A stretch of 64,000 nucleotides of DNA from Rikenellaceae bacterium (GTDB taxonomy: Bacteria > Bacteroidota > Bacteroidia > Bacteroidales > UBA932). The stretch covers positions 1 to 64,000 of the forward strand of contig CAAGMI010000329.1 of assembly GCA_900771005.1 (NCBI GenBank). The letters run 5' to 3'. Of the stretch, positions 1 to 7,785 are shown in pieces (position 1 is the first letter of the stretch; every line of letters starts with the position of its first letter). The notes beneath the pieces were generated by a model. It did not search any database. It worked only from the letters and a program-made list of their open reading frames with translations, and was not told the DNA's origin. A program made the translations under genes and the position numbers.

Positions 1-1
1 C

Positions 2-70
2 CTCTTTGCAAAACCTAACTACAATATTGTCAATGAACTTGATGGTTACAGTGAACCAACTTTGTTTTAA
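2..70 (+). CDS. Possible C-terminal tail of a gene cut by the window edge
   Basis: Reading from base 2, 22 sense codons end at a TAA at 68-70, finishing in the residues DGYSEPTLF. The composition looks protein-like, but another frame is also open here, so this is only a suggestion that an upstream gene ends at base 70. No family can be assigned. The following 71-195 holds a small hairpin (arms 92-97 and 106-111) without a T-run and then the promoter of the next gene. Confidence 0.3.
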   Translation, partial: LFAKPNYNIVNELDGYSEPTLF

Positions 71-165
71 TTGTTAAACTTTATAATAATCGTCCACAAC
101 TTTTAGTGGACAGTAATGTCTTTGGATATGAAGTCTTTGCACAAAGTTATTCAAAAATTGTTTAC

Positions 166-173
166 TATATTTG
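166..173 (+). promoter_or_regulatory. Bacteroidota -7 element for the lipoprotein gene
   Basis: TATATTTG matches the TAnnTTTG consensus exactly and lies 22 bp before the ATG at 196. The nearest TTTG (136-139) is 26 bp upstream, longer than the usual 19-21, so the -33 box is weak or displaced. Confidence 0.5.
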
Positions 174-195
174 CGGGGGTAATTGAATTTTTAAA

Positions 196-852
196 ATGAA
201 AAAGATTGTTGCTCTTCTTCTGGCGGTATGTTCGCTCACATTCCAGTCATGTCTGAAAGAGAGTCCTAAGGAAACCTTCTATGCCATAGTGTGGGGAGTG
301 GATGACGCTTCCGATTTGATTGGTATGACCGATTTGCGCGGGTCTCTGATATCTGATATTCAGTCTGATATAACCTTGTCCATAGCGCAGGAACTTTGTG
401 GCGTTGATCCAATGGATTGGACTAAGAAGGGCTGTTATGTGTTCAATGGATTCATTTTCATGACCAAGGAATTTTATAACACGATTGAAGATAAGGGTTC
501 TTTGTTTATGAACTCTGTTGTGGAGAGCGGTGGCGAACCATCGTCATCGCTGATCGATGATTTCCTTGGATTCAAGTTGAACTATTCATTGTGGCATTTC
601 TATTCAGACGGAGGACTGTTGAAGGATGACTATCGTACTGTCCTTTCCCACTGTGACGATTTGATTACGGAAGTATGTACGGAACTGGGTGAAAGAGCTA
701 CGTCTGAAGAGAAGTGCAAGATAATCCTTCAGAACAAGGAATACTCGATGTACGCATTGAAATTGATCGAAATATTCGACAAGGATTATGCGGAACTTCT
801 TGAAAACCTTGAGAAGGCCCCGGATTACTCTTTGCTGTTTACGCTGTGGTAA
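196..852 (+). CDS. Small predicted lipoprotein, function unknown
   Basis: The 218-residue product starts with a lipoprotein signal: lysines at 2-3, a hydrophobic core and a lipobox ending FQSC with the acceptor cysteine at residue 19. It is therefore probably exported and lipid-anchored. The mature part is acidic, has no repeats or recognisable catalytic motif, and no transmembrane segment besides the signal. It is a single-gene unit with its own -7 element upstream and a strong hairpin terminator just after the stop. I do not recognise a family. Confidence 0.8.
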   Translation: MKKIVALLLAVCSLTFQSCLKESPKETFYAIVWGVDDASDLIGMTDLRGSLISDIQSDITLSIAQELCGVDPMDWTKKGCYVFNGFIFMTKEFYNTIEDKGSLFMNSVVESGGEPSSSLIDDFLGFKLNYSLWHFYSDGGLLKDDYRTVLSHCDDLITEVCTELGERATSEEKCKIILQNKEYSMYALKLIEIFDKDYAELLENLEKAPDYSLLFTLW

Positions 853-872
853 TCAGGTATGGAACATAACTT

Positions 873-904
873 AAAAGACCCGCTTTTGTGCGGGTCTTTT
901 TTTT
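873..904. terminator. Bidirectional intrinsic terminator
   Basis: A GC-rich hairpin with arms AAAAGACCCGC and GCGGGTCTTTT is followed by a run of Ts. The A-run before the left arm gives a T-run on the other strand, so it can stop both the plus-strand lipoprotein transcript and the minus-strand tRNA transcript that converge here. Confidence 0.85.
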
Positions 905-905
905 G

Positions 906-976
906 AGCGGGATACGAGAGTCGGACTCGCCTCCTCGGCTTGGGAAGCCGATGCACTACCGATGTGCTAATCCCGC
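906..976 (-). tRNA. tRNA-Gly (anticodon CCC)
   Basis: Read on the minus strand, the sequence folds as a full cloverleaf. The acceptor GCGGGAT pairs with ATCCCGC, the D-stem is GCAC/GTGC, the anticodon stem TCGGC/GCCGA encloses TTCCCAA (anticodon CCC, decoding GGG), and the T-stem GCGAG pairs with CTCGT. The discriminator base is U, as usual for glycine tRNAs. CCA is not encoded. The T-loop reads TCCGACT, so position 55 is C instead of the near-universal U; the G19-C56 contact is kept. The shared terminator lies immediately downstream. Confidence 0.92.
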
Positions 977-1049
977 CTGTGCGACTGCAAAGATAGTAAA
1001 TAATTTGTTTAATACATACTTGTCAATATTTAATTAAAATGGTGAAATA

Positions 1050-1081
1050 TTTGTCAAGTTGGATATTTATTGCTAACTTTC
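1050..1081 (+). promoter_or_regulatory. Promoter of the GDP-fucose operon
   Basis: TTTG at 1050-1053 and TAACTTTC at 1074-1081 are 20 bp apart, close to the -33/-7 consensus (TTTG, TAnnTTTG) of Bacteroidota. The predicted transcription start is at about 1087-1090, on the ATG at 1090. This makes the longer reading from 1039 unlikely, because it would begin upstream of the promoter. Confidence 0.6.
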
Positions 1082-1089
1082 ACGGACAT

Positions 1090-2361
1090 ATGAAAAATAC
1101 TGATATAATAGACAAAATCAGATTGACTCTTTCCAGGCGCGGTATTTCACAGCGTGAATTCGCGGATATGATAGGAAAGGATGAAACGGCAGTCTCAAGA
1201 TGGTTTGCAGGTAAAGTCGGGATCTCTGAACGAAGTGTCAGGGATATCGAGAAGGTACTTGACATCAATCTCACGAAAGAGAAGACAAAGGTTGCACTTA
1301 TTACGGGCATTACAGGACAGGACGGTTCTTTCCTTGCGGAATTCCTGCTTGAAAAGGGCTACGAGGTTCACGGTATAATCCGCAGGAGCAGTTCTTTCAA
1401 TACGGCTAGGATCGAGCATCTCTATCTGGACGAGTGGGTGCGTGATATGAAGCAGAGGCGACTTGTCAATCTGCATTACGGAGATATGACGGACAGCAGT
1501 TCTCTTATCAGGATCATACAGGAAGTGCATCCTGACGAGATATACAACCTTGCCGCCCAGAGCCACGTCAAGGTAAGCTTTGAAGTGCCCGAATATACTG
1601 CCGAAGCCGATGCTGTTGGAACCTTGCGTCTGCTTGAGGCGGTCAAGATTCTCGGACTTGAGAAAAAGACCCGCATCTATCAGGCTTCTACGTCTGAACT
1701 TTTCGGCAAGGTTCAGGAAATACCACAGAAGGAAACCACACCGTTCTATCCGCGCTCCCCATACGGAGTCGCCAAGCAGTATGCATATTGGATTGTCAAG
1801 AACTACAGGGAAGCTTACGGAATGTTCGCAGTCAACGGTATTCTTTTCAACCACGAGTCGGAGCGCAGGGGAGAAACCTTTGTCACAAGGAAAATAACTA
1901 TCGCGGCTTCCAGAATAAAGCAGGGTTATCAGGATAAACTGTATCTCGGCAATCTTGATGCTTTGAGAGACTGGGGCTACGCCAAGGACTATGTGGAGTG
2001 CATGTGGATGATTATGCAGCACCCTGTTCCGGAAGATTTCGTGATAGCGACGGGGCAGTATCACACCGTGCGCGAGTTCTGTACGCTAGCCTTCAAGGAA
2101 GTCGGCATCGACCTGAAATGGGAAGGGAAGGGCGTCAATGAAAAGGGAATCTGCCGGAAGACCGGGAAGGTGCTGGTGGAAGTGGACCCCAAGTATTTCC
2201 GTCCTACGGAAGTGGAGCAGTTGCTCGGGGATCCGACGAAGGCCAGAACACTGCTTGGGTGGAATCCTCAGAAGACTTCTTTCGAGCAGCTTGTGCATAT
2301 AATGATGGAACACGATATGCGGTTCGTCAGGAAAATTCATCTGAAAGCTGAAGTGAAATGA
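1090..2361 (+). CDS. gmd: GDP-mannose 4,6-dehydratase with N-terminal XRE-type HTH
   Basis: This enzyme converts GDP-mannose to GDP-4-keto-6-deoxy-mannose, the first committed step to GDP-L-fucose. The core (about residues 67-423) is a complete short-chain dehydrogenase-type Gmd: the nucleotide-binding GITGQDG lies near 73-79, the T-S-E part of the active site near 201-203, and YGVAK begins at Tyr224. Unusually, residues 1-62 form an XRE-like helix-turn-helix ([15 protein letters not shown] then AVSRWFAGK). No ATG, GTG or TTG codon precedes the Rossmann core in frame, so HTH and enzyme must be made as one chain. Gmd proteins are normally about 340-375 residues without this domain. I chose ATG 1090 because the promoter sits between it and the ATG at 1039. 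The stop overlaps the next start (ATGA). The catalytic call is secure; DNA binding is inferred. Confidence 0.93.
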   Translation: MKNTDIIDKIRLTLSRRGISQREFADMIGKDETAVSRWFAGKVGISERSVRDIEKVLDINLTKEKTKVALITGITGQDGSFLAEFLLEKGYEVHGIIRRSSSFNTARIEHLYLDEWVRDMKQRRLVNLHYGDMTDSSSLIRIIQEVHPDEIYNLAAQSHVKVSFEVPEYTAEADAVGTLRLLEAVKILGLEKKTRIYQASTSELFGKVQEIPQKETTPFYPRSPYGVAKQYAYWIVKNYREAYGMFAVNGILFNHESERRGETFVTRKITIAASRIKQGYQDKLYLGNLDALRDWGYAKDYVECMWMIMQHPVPEDFVIATGQYHTVREFCTLAFKEVGIDLKWEGKGVNEKGICRKTGKVLVEVDPKYFRPTEVEQLLGDPTKARTLLGWNPQKTSFEQLVHIMMEHDMRFVRKIHLKAEVK

Positions 2362-3302
2362 TGGAAAAGAATTCAAAGATCTATGTTGCCGGACACAGGG
2401 GAATGGTCGGCTCCGCTATAGTCCGTGAACTTCGCAGACAGGGTTACGACAATATAGTTACACGCACCCACAAGGACCTGGACCTGTGTGACCAGAAGGC
2501 TGTGGATGAGTTCTTCGGGACCGAGAAACCGGAATATGTTTTCCTCGCTGCGGCAAAAGTGGGTGGCATTGTCGCCAACCAGAACGCCCTGGCTGATTTT
2601 ATGTATGACAATATGATTCTTGAGATGAATGTCATACACGCCGCTTGGAAGAACGGATGCAGGAAACTGGAATTTCTGGGATCGAGCTGCATCTATCCGA
2701 GGATGGCACCTCAGCCTATGACCGAGTCCTGCCTTTTGACGGGAGAACTTGAAAAGACGAACGAAGCTTATGCCCTTGCAAAGATCAGCGGGCTCAAATA
2801 TTGTGAATTCCTTAACAGACAGTATGGTACTGACTATATTTCCGTGATGCCGACCAACCTTTACGGGCCGAGTGACAATTACCATCCGGAGCATTCGCAC
2901 GTACTTCCCGCGCTCATAAGAAGGTTCCATGAAGCCAAGCTGTCCGGCGCGACCGAGGTCACCTGTTGGGGAGACGGCAGTCCTTTGAGGGAGTTCCTTT
3001 ACGTGGATGATCTTGCAAATCTTTGCGTTTTCCTTATGAACAACTACTCCGGCAACGAAACTGTCAATGCCGGTACGGGAAAGGAACTTACCATAAAACA
3101 ACTTACCGAACTTGTGGCCCGGGTTGTAGGCTACGAAGGTGTCATCAAGTGGGATACGACACGTCCAAACGGCACCCCGCGCAAACTTCTGGATGTCAGC
3201 AAGGCAACGGGCCTTGGCTGGACTTACAAGACTGAGCTTGAAGACGGCATCCGTATGGCATACGAGGACTTTCTCAACAATCCGATGAGAGCCGAACGAT
3301 AA
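2358..3302 (+). CDS. fcl: GDP-L-fucose synthase
   Basis: This is the epimerase/reductase that turns GDP-4-keto-6-deoxy-mannose into GDP-L-fucose using NADPH. At 314 residues it has the family length. The N-terminal [11 protein letters not shown] is the GxxGxxG nucleotide-binding loop, [10 protein letters not shown] carries the catalytic Ser region, and NEAYALAK holds the Tyr-x3-Lys pair. The ATG at 2358 overlaps the gmd stop as ATGA; a second ATG at 2361 is an alternative start. Coupling to gmd gives a complete de novo GDP-fucose pathway from GDP-mannose. Confidence 0.95.
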   Translation: MMEKNSKIYVAGHRGMVGSAIVRELRRQGYDNIVTRTHKDLDLCDQKAVDEFFGTEKPEYVFLAAAKVGGIVANQNALADFMYDNMILEMNVIHAAWKNGCRKLEFLGSSCIYPRMAPQPMTESCLLTGELEKTNEAYALAKISGLKYCEFLNRQYGTDYISVMPTNLYGPSDNYHPEHSHVLPALIRRFHEAKLSGATEVTCWGDGSPLREFLYVDDLANLCVFLMNNYSGNETVNAGTGKELTIKQLTELVARVVGYEGVIKWDTTRPNGTPRKLLDVSKATGLGWTYKTELEDGIRMAYEDFLNNPMRAER

Positions 3303-3314
3303 AATCCAATCAAT

Positions 3315-4514
3315 ATGAAACTGGTAGAAAAGAAAAATCTGCTTCCTTTTATTCTCGTGACCTCGCTGTTTATGCTGTGGGGCATTGCGAATAATATGAC
3401 GGACACTCTTTTGAGTGCATTCAAGAAAATAATGTCGATGAGCGACACACAGACTTCGCTCATCCAGTTCGCATTCTACGGAAGCTACTTCTGCTTCGCG
3501 CTTCCTGCCGCGCTGTACATCAGGAAACATTCCTACAAGGCCGGAGTCATACTGGGACTCGCTCTTTACGCTTGCGGTGCGATACTTTTCCTGCCTGCAG
3601 CCAAGGCTGCCAGTTACGCATTCTATCTGATTGCCATATATATCATGGCCGGAGGATGCTCCGTGCTGGAAACCACGGCCAATCCGTATATCCTCAGCAT
3701 GGGTTCTCCCGAGACGGCTACCAGGCGTCTCAATGCCGCCCAGGCATTCAATCCGCTAGGGTCCATAACCGGCATACTCCTGAGCCGCTTTTTCATTCTC
3801 AGGGACATTTCTCTGTATTCAGTCAGCGGTACTTATGCTGCGCTGGGATTCGTACTGGTAGCTATAATGGTGGTTATGCTCTTCGCCAAGATGCCTGAAG
3901 GAAAGGATGCGGGTTCGGATATGGGTGTAGGAGCCACTTTCCGTCGTCTTGCCAGGAACAAAAAGTATATTTTCGGAGTTGTCGCTCAGTTCTTCTATGT
4001 AGGCGCACAGATCGGTGCGTGGTCATTCACAATCAGAATTGCAATGCAGGAACTCGGAATCACCGAGGCTGAGGGAGCTACCATTTATCTGTTCATAATC
4101 ATAGGATTCAGCGCTTCCAGATTCATATATACCTGGCTGATGAAATTTGTCAGCTCTGCAAAACTGTTGCTTTTCAGTGGTATCGCATCTACTGTCTGTG
4201 CGGCAACCGTGGCATTGTCTGCCGGCAGCGGCTGGTTCCTTGTGATAGCTCTCGGGCTTATCAGCTTCTTTATGTCTCTTATGTTCCCTACCATTTACGG
4301 AATCGCCCTGGGCGGTATCACTGAAGGTGAACATCCTGAGGATGCGAAGATAGGTGCGTCAGGACTCATTATGGCTATTCTTGGAGGAGCATTGATTACT
4401 CCTCTCCAGGCATTGGTGTCTGATTCGTTCGGCATATATGCTTCTTATTTCGTACCGGCATTCTGCTTCGTTGTAGTTGCGGCATACGCCGTGTCAGTGA
4501 TCAGGACCCGGTGA
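3315..4514 (+). CDS. FHS-family sugar/H+ symporter, fucose permease-like
   Basis: The 399-residue, roughly 12-helix protein belongs to the FHS branch of the major facilitator superfamily (FucP, GluP and relatives). The N-terminus runs straight into helix 1 (FILVTSLFMLWGIANNM), and the middle has the branch signature ETTANPYILSMG followed by RRLNAAQAFNPLGS. It sits 12 bp after fcl and overlaps the next start (TGATG), so it is co-transcribed with GDP-fucose genes. L-fucose is the natural guess for substrate, but other hexoses are possible. Combined with the next gene, it suggests a salvage branch next to de novo synthesis. Confidence 0.85.
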   Translation: MKLVEKKNLLPFILVTSLFMLWGIANNMTDTLLSAFKKIMSMSDTQTSLIQFAFYGSYFCFALPAALYIRKHSYKAGVILGLALYACGAILFLPAAKAASYAFYLIAIYIMAGGCSVLETTANPYILSMGSPETATRRLNAAQAFNPLGSITGILLSRFFILRDISLYSVSGTYAALGFVLVAIMVVMLFAKMPEGKDAGSDMGVGATFRRLARNKKYIFGVVAQFFYVGAQIGAWSFTIRIAMQELGITEAEGATIYLFIIIGFSASRFIYTWLMKFVSSAKLLLFSGIASTVCAATVALSAGSGWFLVIALGLISFFMSLMFPTIYGIALGGITEGEHPEDAKIGASGLIMAILGGALITPLQALVSDSFGIYASYFVPAFCFVVVAAYAVSVIRTR

Positions 4515-5689
4515 TGAAAGTTTTCGTTTCAGGCTGTTACGACCTTCTGCACAGCGGTCACGTTGAGTTTTTCCGTCAGGCTGCCGCTTATGGCGATCTG
4601 TATGTCGGTATCGGCAGTGATGCCACGATACTTGAATACAAGCACCACAAGACCGTGTACAGCGAGCAGGAGAGACTGTTTATGGTGAAGAGCATCCGTT
4701 ATGTCAAGGACGCTTTCATCAATGAAGGACACGGTGTGATGGATTTCGTGCCCACAGTCGAGTCGTTGAAGCCTGATGTGTTCGTGGTCAATTCTGATGG
4801 AAGTTCAGAAGAGAAGAAACGTTTCTGCGAAGAACGCGGCATCAGGTACGTTGTGCTTGACAGAGTGCCCCATAGCGGTCTGGAGGCGCGGAGTTCGACT
4901 GAACTCAAAAAGATTTCCTGTGAATTGCCTACCCGTCTTGATCTGGCCGGAACCTGGATTGACCAGCCTTATGTGAGCTGTTTCCATCCGGGATGGGCGA
5001 TTACGATAAGCCTTGAGCCTGGTTTTGAAATAAGGGAACGCTGCGGACTCAGTACTTCTACAAGAAATCAGATCAAACGTATATGGCCTTACAGGCTTCC
5101 TGAAATGGACCCGGAGACTCTTGCGAGGCTTGTTTTCTGCTTCGAAAATCATCCGGAACGTGAGGGCGGACACGTGAGTGGGGCCCAGGATGCCATAGGA
5201 ATATGTGTGCCGGGACTGTGCCGGCACTATTACGACAACCATTTCTGGCCTGAAAAGATTGAGGTCTGTCGGGATGGGGAAGTGCTTGACTGGCTCGAGA
5301 ATCACCTTTGTATGGTTCCGATGGAACCGAGGCAGCCGGGTTGCTCGGTAGTCGAGGGTAAGGATATCACCCTGCCGAAGGTCAAGGCTCTCGCCGATGC
5401 CGCTGACGATTGCTGGAAGGCGATACTTGATCGCGACCTTGACGCTTTCGCTTCCGCCTACAAGGCTTCCTTTGATGCCCAGACAGCAATGTTCCCTGGT
5501 ATGATCACCCCGTTCGGGGGTCCGAGCGTGCAGCCATATATTGACAAGTGGTCAGTTGTACCCGGTGTCCTTGCCTGGAAAATGCCCGGTGCCGGTGGTG
5601 GCGGCTATCTCGCTCTTGTCGTTGAAGATTCCGCTACGTTCTGCAAGGAGCATAGCGAGGGGATAAGGCTGAGTATCAGGAGGGGGTAA
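4514..5689 (+). CDS. Nucleotidyltransferase / GHMP-kinase-like fusion
   Basis: The first about 135 of 391 residues are a cytidylyltransferase-like (RfaE/TagD-type) domain: GCYDLLHSGHVEFF contains the HxGH nucleotide-binding motif, and GSDATILEYK and SSTELKK follow as in that fold. Residues about 137-391 resemble a shortened GHMP sugar kinase: LPTRLDLAGTWIDQ matches the N-terminal substrate motif, SGAQDAIGI the mid-domain acidic motif, and MPGAGGGGYLAL the C-terminal glycine-rich motif. The usual ATP loop (PxxxGLGSSA) is poor; CGLSTSTRNQ may be its remnant. By context it could phosphorylate and activate L-fucose or another sugar, an alternative layout to the large Fkp enzyme of Bacteroides. 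Substrate and kinase activity are unproven. The ATG at 4514 overlaps the transporter stop. Confidence 0.7.
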   Translation: MKVFVSGCYDLLHSGHVEFFRQAAAYGDLYVGIGSDATILEYKHHKTVYSEQERLFMVKSIRYVKDAFINEGHGVMDFVPTVESLKPDVFVVNSDGSSEEKKRFCEERGIRYVVLDRVPHSGLEARSSTELKKISCELPTRLDLAGTWIDQPYVSCFHPGWAITISLEPGFEIRERCGLSTSTRNQIKRIWPYRLPEMDPETLARLVFCFENHPEREGGHVSGAQDAIGICVPGLCRHYYDNHFWPEKIEVCRDGEVLDWLENHLCMVPMEPRQPGCSVVEGKDITLPKVKALADAADDCWKAILDRDLDAFASAYKASFDAQTAMFPGMITPFGGPSVQPYIDKWSVVPGVLAWKMPGAGGGGYLALVVEDSATFCKEHSEGIRLSIRRG

Positions 5690-5695
5690 GAAATC

Positions 5696-6751
5696 TTATG
5701 AGATGTCACCAAGCAATACTTTTCTTGGCAATTTGTATTTCTTAATAATGAAACAAAGAGCAATGGAAAGTGTAAGAATTATTGCACTCTCAATTATTGT
5801 GTAGGCTATATTGAGGCCTGTAAGTTCACTGGTAACTTTTTCTAGCAGATTAGAATTTAAATAGCCGGAGATAATGTAAAGGCCCATAGTATTACTGCCG
5901 ATGATGTAGATAGGTTTTTTATGCTTATTGAAAAAAGGCGTAGCAATCTTAAATAGGATAATTACAAGTGCACTTCCCGACAGTCCTATAATAAATCTAT
6001 ATATGTCAATCACAAGTTGACTGAAACTAACCTCTCTGTTCCTGATTATTCCGTAGCCGCTTGTATATACAAAGGAATCTGTGCTATATAGGAATAATAA
6101 ACCAATGAAAACCACGGTTAGAACTCCGACAATACATTTTTTGTTTTTTAGAAGGGCTGCCGAAATAATATCTTGGCTCTTGCCACAGAAGTACCCTATG
6201 ACAAAATATGGGTACATATATTTGTATACTGCAGGAACGTAGTTATCAGGAATAAAGAAAGTCCCGATCCATAATGCTATGTATATGATTTTATTGTCGC
6301 AGAAGAATCGTTTGATTATTGCTACGGTGGAAGAACAATAAAACACTGCCCAAAGAAACCACAATTGGCTCGCGCACGTATTAAGGTATCCCTTAAGCAC
6401 TCCGAAAAGGGATGCGTCGCTCTTTAAAGTTGAGTATGAGTGTTTTAGATATACTAGAATGCTCCAACATAAAATGGGAATAATCAGTGTCCGGAATTTT
6501 TTGAAAATTACATTATACCACCTGTTTTTACCAACAGAATGAGCAAAAAGGTAGCCGCTGATAAGCATAAAAAGCGGCATATGGAAACTATATATAGTTT
6601 TGAAAATGGGATTCTCAAAGAATGCTTCACTTGACAGAAAATCTGCACCTGATCCAAACTGAATGCAGTGTCCGAATATGACGCAGATTATGGCAAAGGC
6701 CTTGATTGCGTCTAAAGTCGTATTTCTGTTATAGTTTCCGCTGATTTCCAT
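5696..6751 (-). CDS. Acyltransferase-3 family membrane protein
   Basis: This 351-residue integral membrane protein has about ten hydrophobic helices. The N-terminal NTTLDAIKAFAIICVIFGHC is the family signature, with the conserved His used in acyl transfer, and SFHMPLFMLISGYLF is the second conserved block. Proteins of this family O-acylate (often O-acetylate) surface polysaccharides or lipid-linked sugars. Its ATG overlaps by one base (TAATG) the stop of the upstream glycosyltransferase, so the two are co-translated. It ends tail-to-tail with the nucleotidyltransferase fusion, 6 bp away. This is the first of the A/T-rich genes. Confidence 0.85.
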   Translation of the reverse strand: MEISGNYNRNTTLDAIKAFAIICVIFGHCIQFGSGADFLSSEAFFENPIFKTIYSFHMPLFMLISGYLFAHSVGKNRWYNVIFKKFRTLIIPILCWSILVYLKHSYSTLKSDASLFGVLKGYLNTCASQLWFLWAVFYCSSTVAIIKRFFCDNKIIYIALWIGTFFIPDNYVPAVYKYMYPYFVIGYFCGKSQDIISAALLKNKKCIVGVLTVVFIGLLFLYSTDSFVYTSGYGIIRNREVSFSQLVIDIYRFIIGLSGSALVIILFKIATPFFNKHKKPIYIIGSNTMGLYIISGYLNSNLLEKVTSELTGLNIAYTIIESAIILTLSIALCFIIKKYKLPRKVLLGDIS

Positions 6752-7707
6752 TATTTGTAGAAATTCTTCTTGTAGGCCTCAAATTCGGGTTTCCCGAGGA
6801 CGCAGCGGCACCACCAGGCCTTTATGAATCCTGTCCCATATCCTGTGAGCTGAATGAATGCTGCCGGAACGGACAGGATTCCTATATGTGCACTGCGGTT
6901 CTTTAGGGTTGAGTCACAGAATATTACAATACTGTACAGGATAGGGATTATTACTGTTATGCAGCTTACTGTGAATGCTGCAGGTAGCAGGTGAACCAGT
7001 TTAAGTGTGCCGGGATGCCTTTTTTCGAGGTTTATGCGGGCGATTCCTGAATTGTGCACCTGACGGAAGAACTTGCGGAAATCAGTGCGCCTTTTGTGCC
7101 AGACCCAGGCTTCCGGGAACAGCCTGCAAACAGTACCGCTTTCGAATATCCTGATGCTGAAATCAATGTCTTCACCGAAACGCATCTCACTGAATCCTCC
7201 AAGCTGGTCGTAAAGTTCTTTCCTGACTCCCATGTTGAATGAACGGGGGTAGAACTTGTCCATCTTTTTCTTTCCTCCCCGTATTCCTCCGGTAGTGAAG
7301 AAGGATGTCATCGAGTAGTTTATGGCTTTCTGCAGGTCGGTGAACGATTCGTGGGCTCTGTCCGGTCCTCCGAACGCATCGGCAGGGGAGTGCGAAAGCT
7401 CATCTTCTATGGCCTGCAGGTATCCTTCCGGTATGACGCAGTCCGAATCAAGTATGAGCAGATATTCGCCCGAGGCTCTTTCCGCTCCGTAATTGCGTGC
7501 CGGACCCGGCCCGCCGTTTTCTTTGAAGAAATAACGTATGTCAAGCTTGTCTGAGTGCTTTTTTGCAACCTCCTCGCACTTGTCCTCGGAACCATCTTCC
7601 ACGAGTATAACTTCAAAATCCTTTACAGTTTGGCCTTCAAGGCTTTGCAAGAGTTCGTCTACTTCGTCCGGCCTGTTGAATACCGGGATAATGAAAGAAT
7701 ACTTCAT
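6751..7707 (-). CDS. GT2 glycosyltransferase with C-terminal membrane segment
   Basis: The 318 residues begin with a GT-A fold (FIIPVFNRPDEVDELL, VEDGSEDKCEE), followed by LILDSDCVIP, which holds the metal-binding DxD-type motif, and FGEDIDFSIRI, the acceptor-side ED motif. After residue about 235 there is a hydrophobic stretch predicted to anchor it in the inner membrane. It should add one sugar to a lipid-linked surface glycan; donor and acceptor cannot be read. It is transcribed divergently from the YfhO-type gene. Confidence 0.85.
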   Translation of the reverse strand: MKYSFIIPVFNRPDEVDELLQSLEGQTVKDFEVILVEDGSEDKCEEVAKKHSDKLDIRYFFKENGGPGPARNYGAERASGEYLLILDSDCVIPEGYLQAIEDELSHSPADAFGGPDRAHESFTDLQKAINYSMTSFFTTGGIRGGKKKMDKFYPRSFNMGVRKELYDQLGGFSEMRFGEDIDFSIRIFESGTVCRLFPEAWVWHKRRTDFRKFFRQVHNSGIARINLEKRHPGTLKLVHLLPAAFTVSCITVIIPILYSIVIFCDSTLKNRSAHIGILSVPAAFIQLTGYGTGFIKAWWCRCVLGKPEFEAYKKNFYK

Positions 7708-7785
7708 AGGAGAGAGTTTTGATACGTAAATATAAGAATTATTGGAGCAAATTCCGTAATTTTGTGAGTTACAAAGGATAGTCTT

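Noticed and set aside
92..111. GTCCAC/GTGGAC hairpin as terminator of the upstream gene
   Set aside because: The stem is only 6 bp, has an 8-base loop and no following T-run.
1039..1089. Upstream ATG for gmd giving 17 extra residues
   Set aside because: The start lies upstream of the predicted -33/-7 promoter and the extension shows no conservation-like pattern.
1195..2064. Minus-strand open frame of 289 codons inside gmd
   Set aside because: Fully antisense to the Gmd core; no motif or promoter.
2373..3530. Long minus-strand open frame (385 codons) across fcl
   Set aside because: It is antisense to clear fcl and transporter genes, has no recognisable domain and an odd composition.
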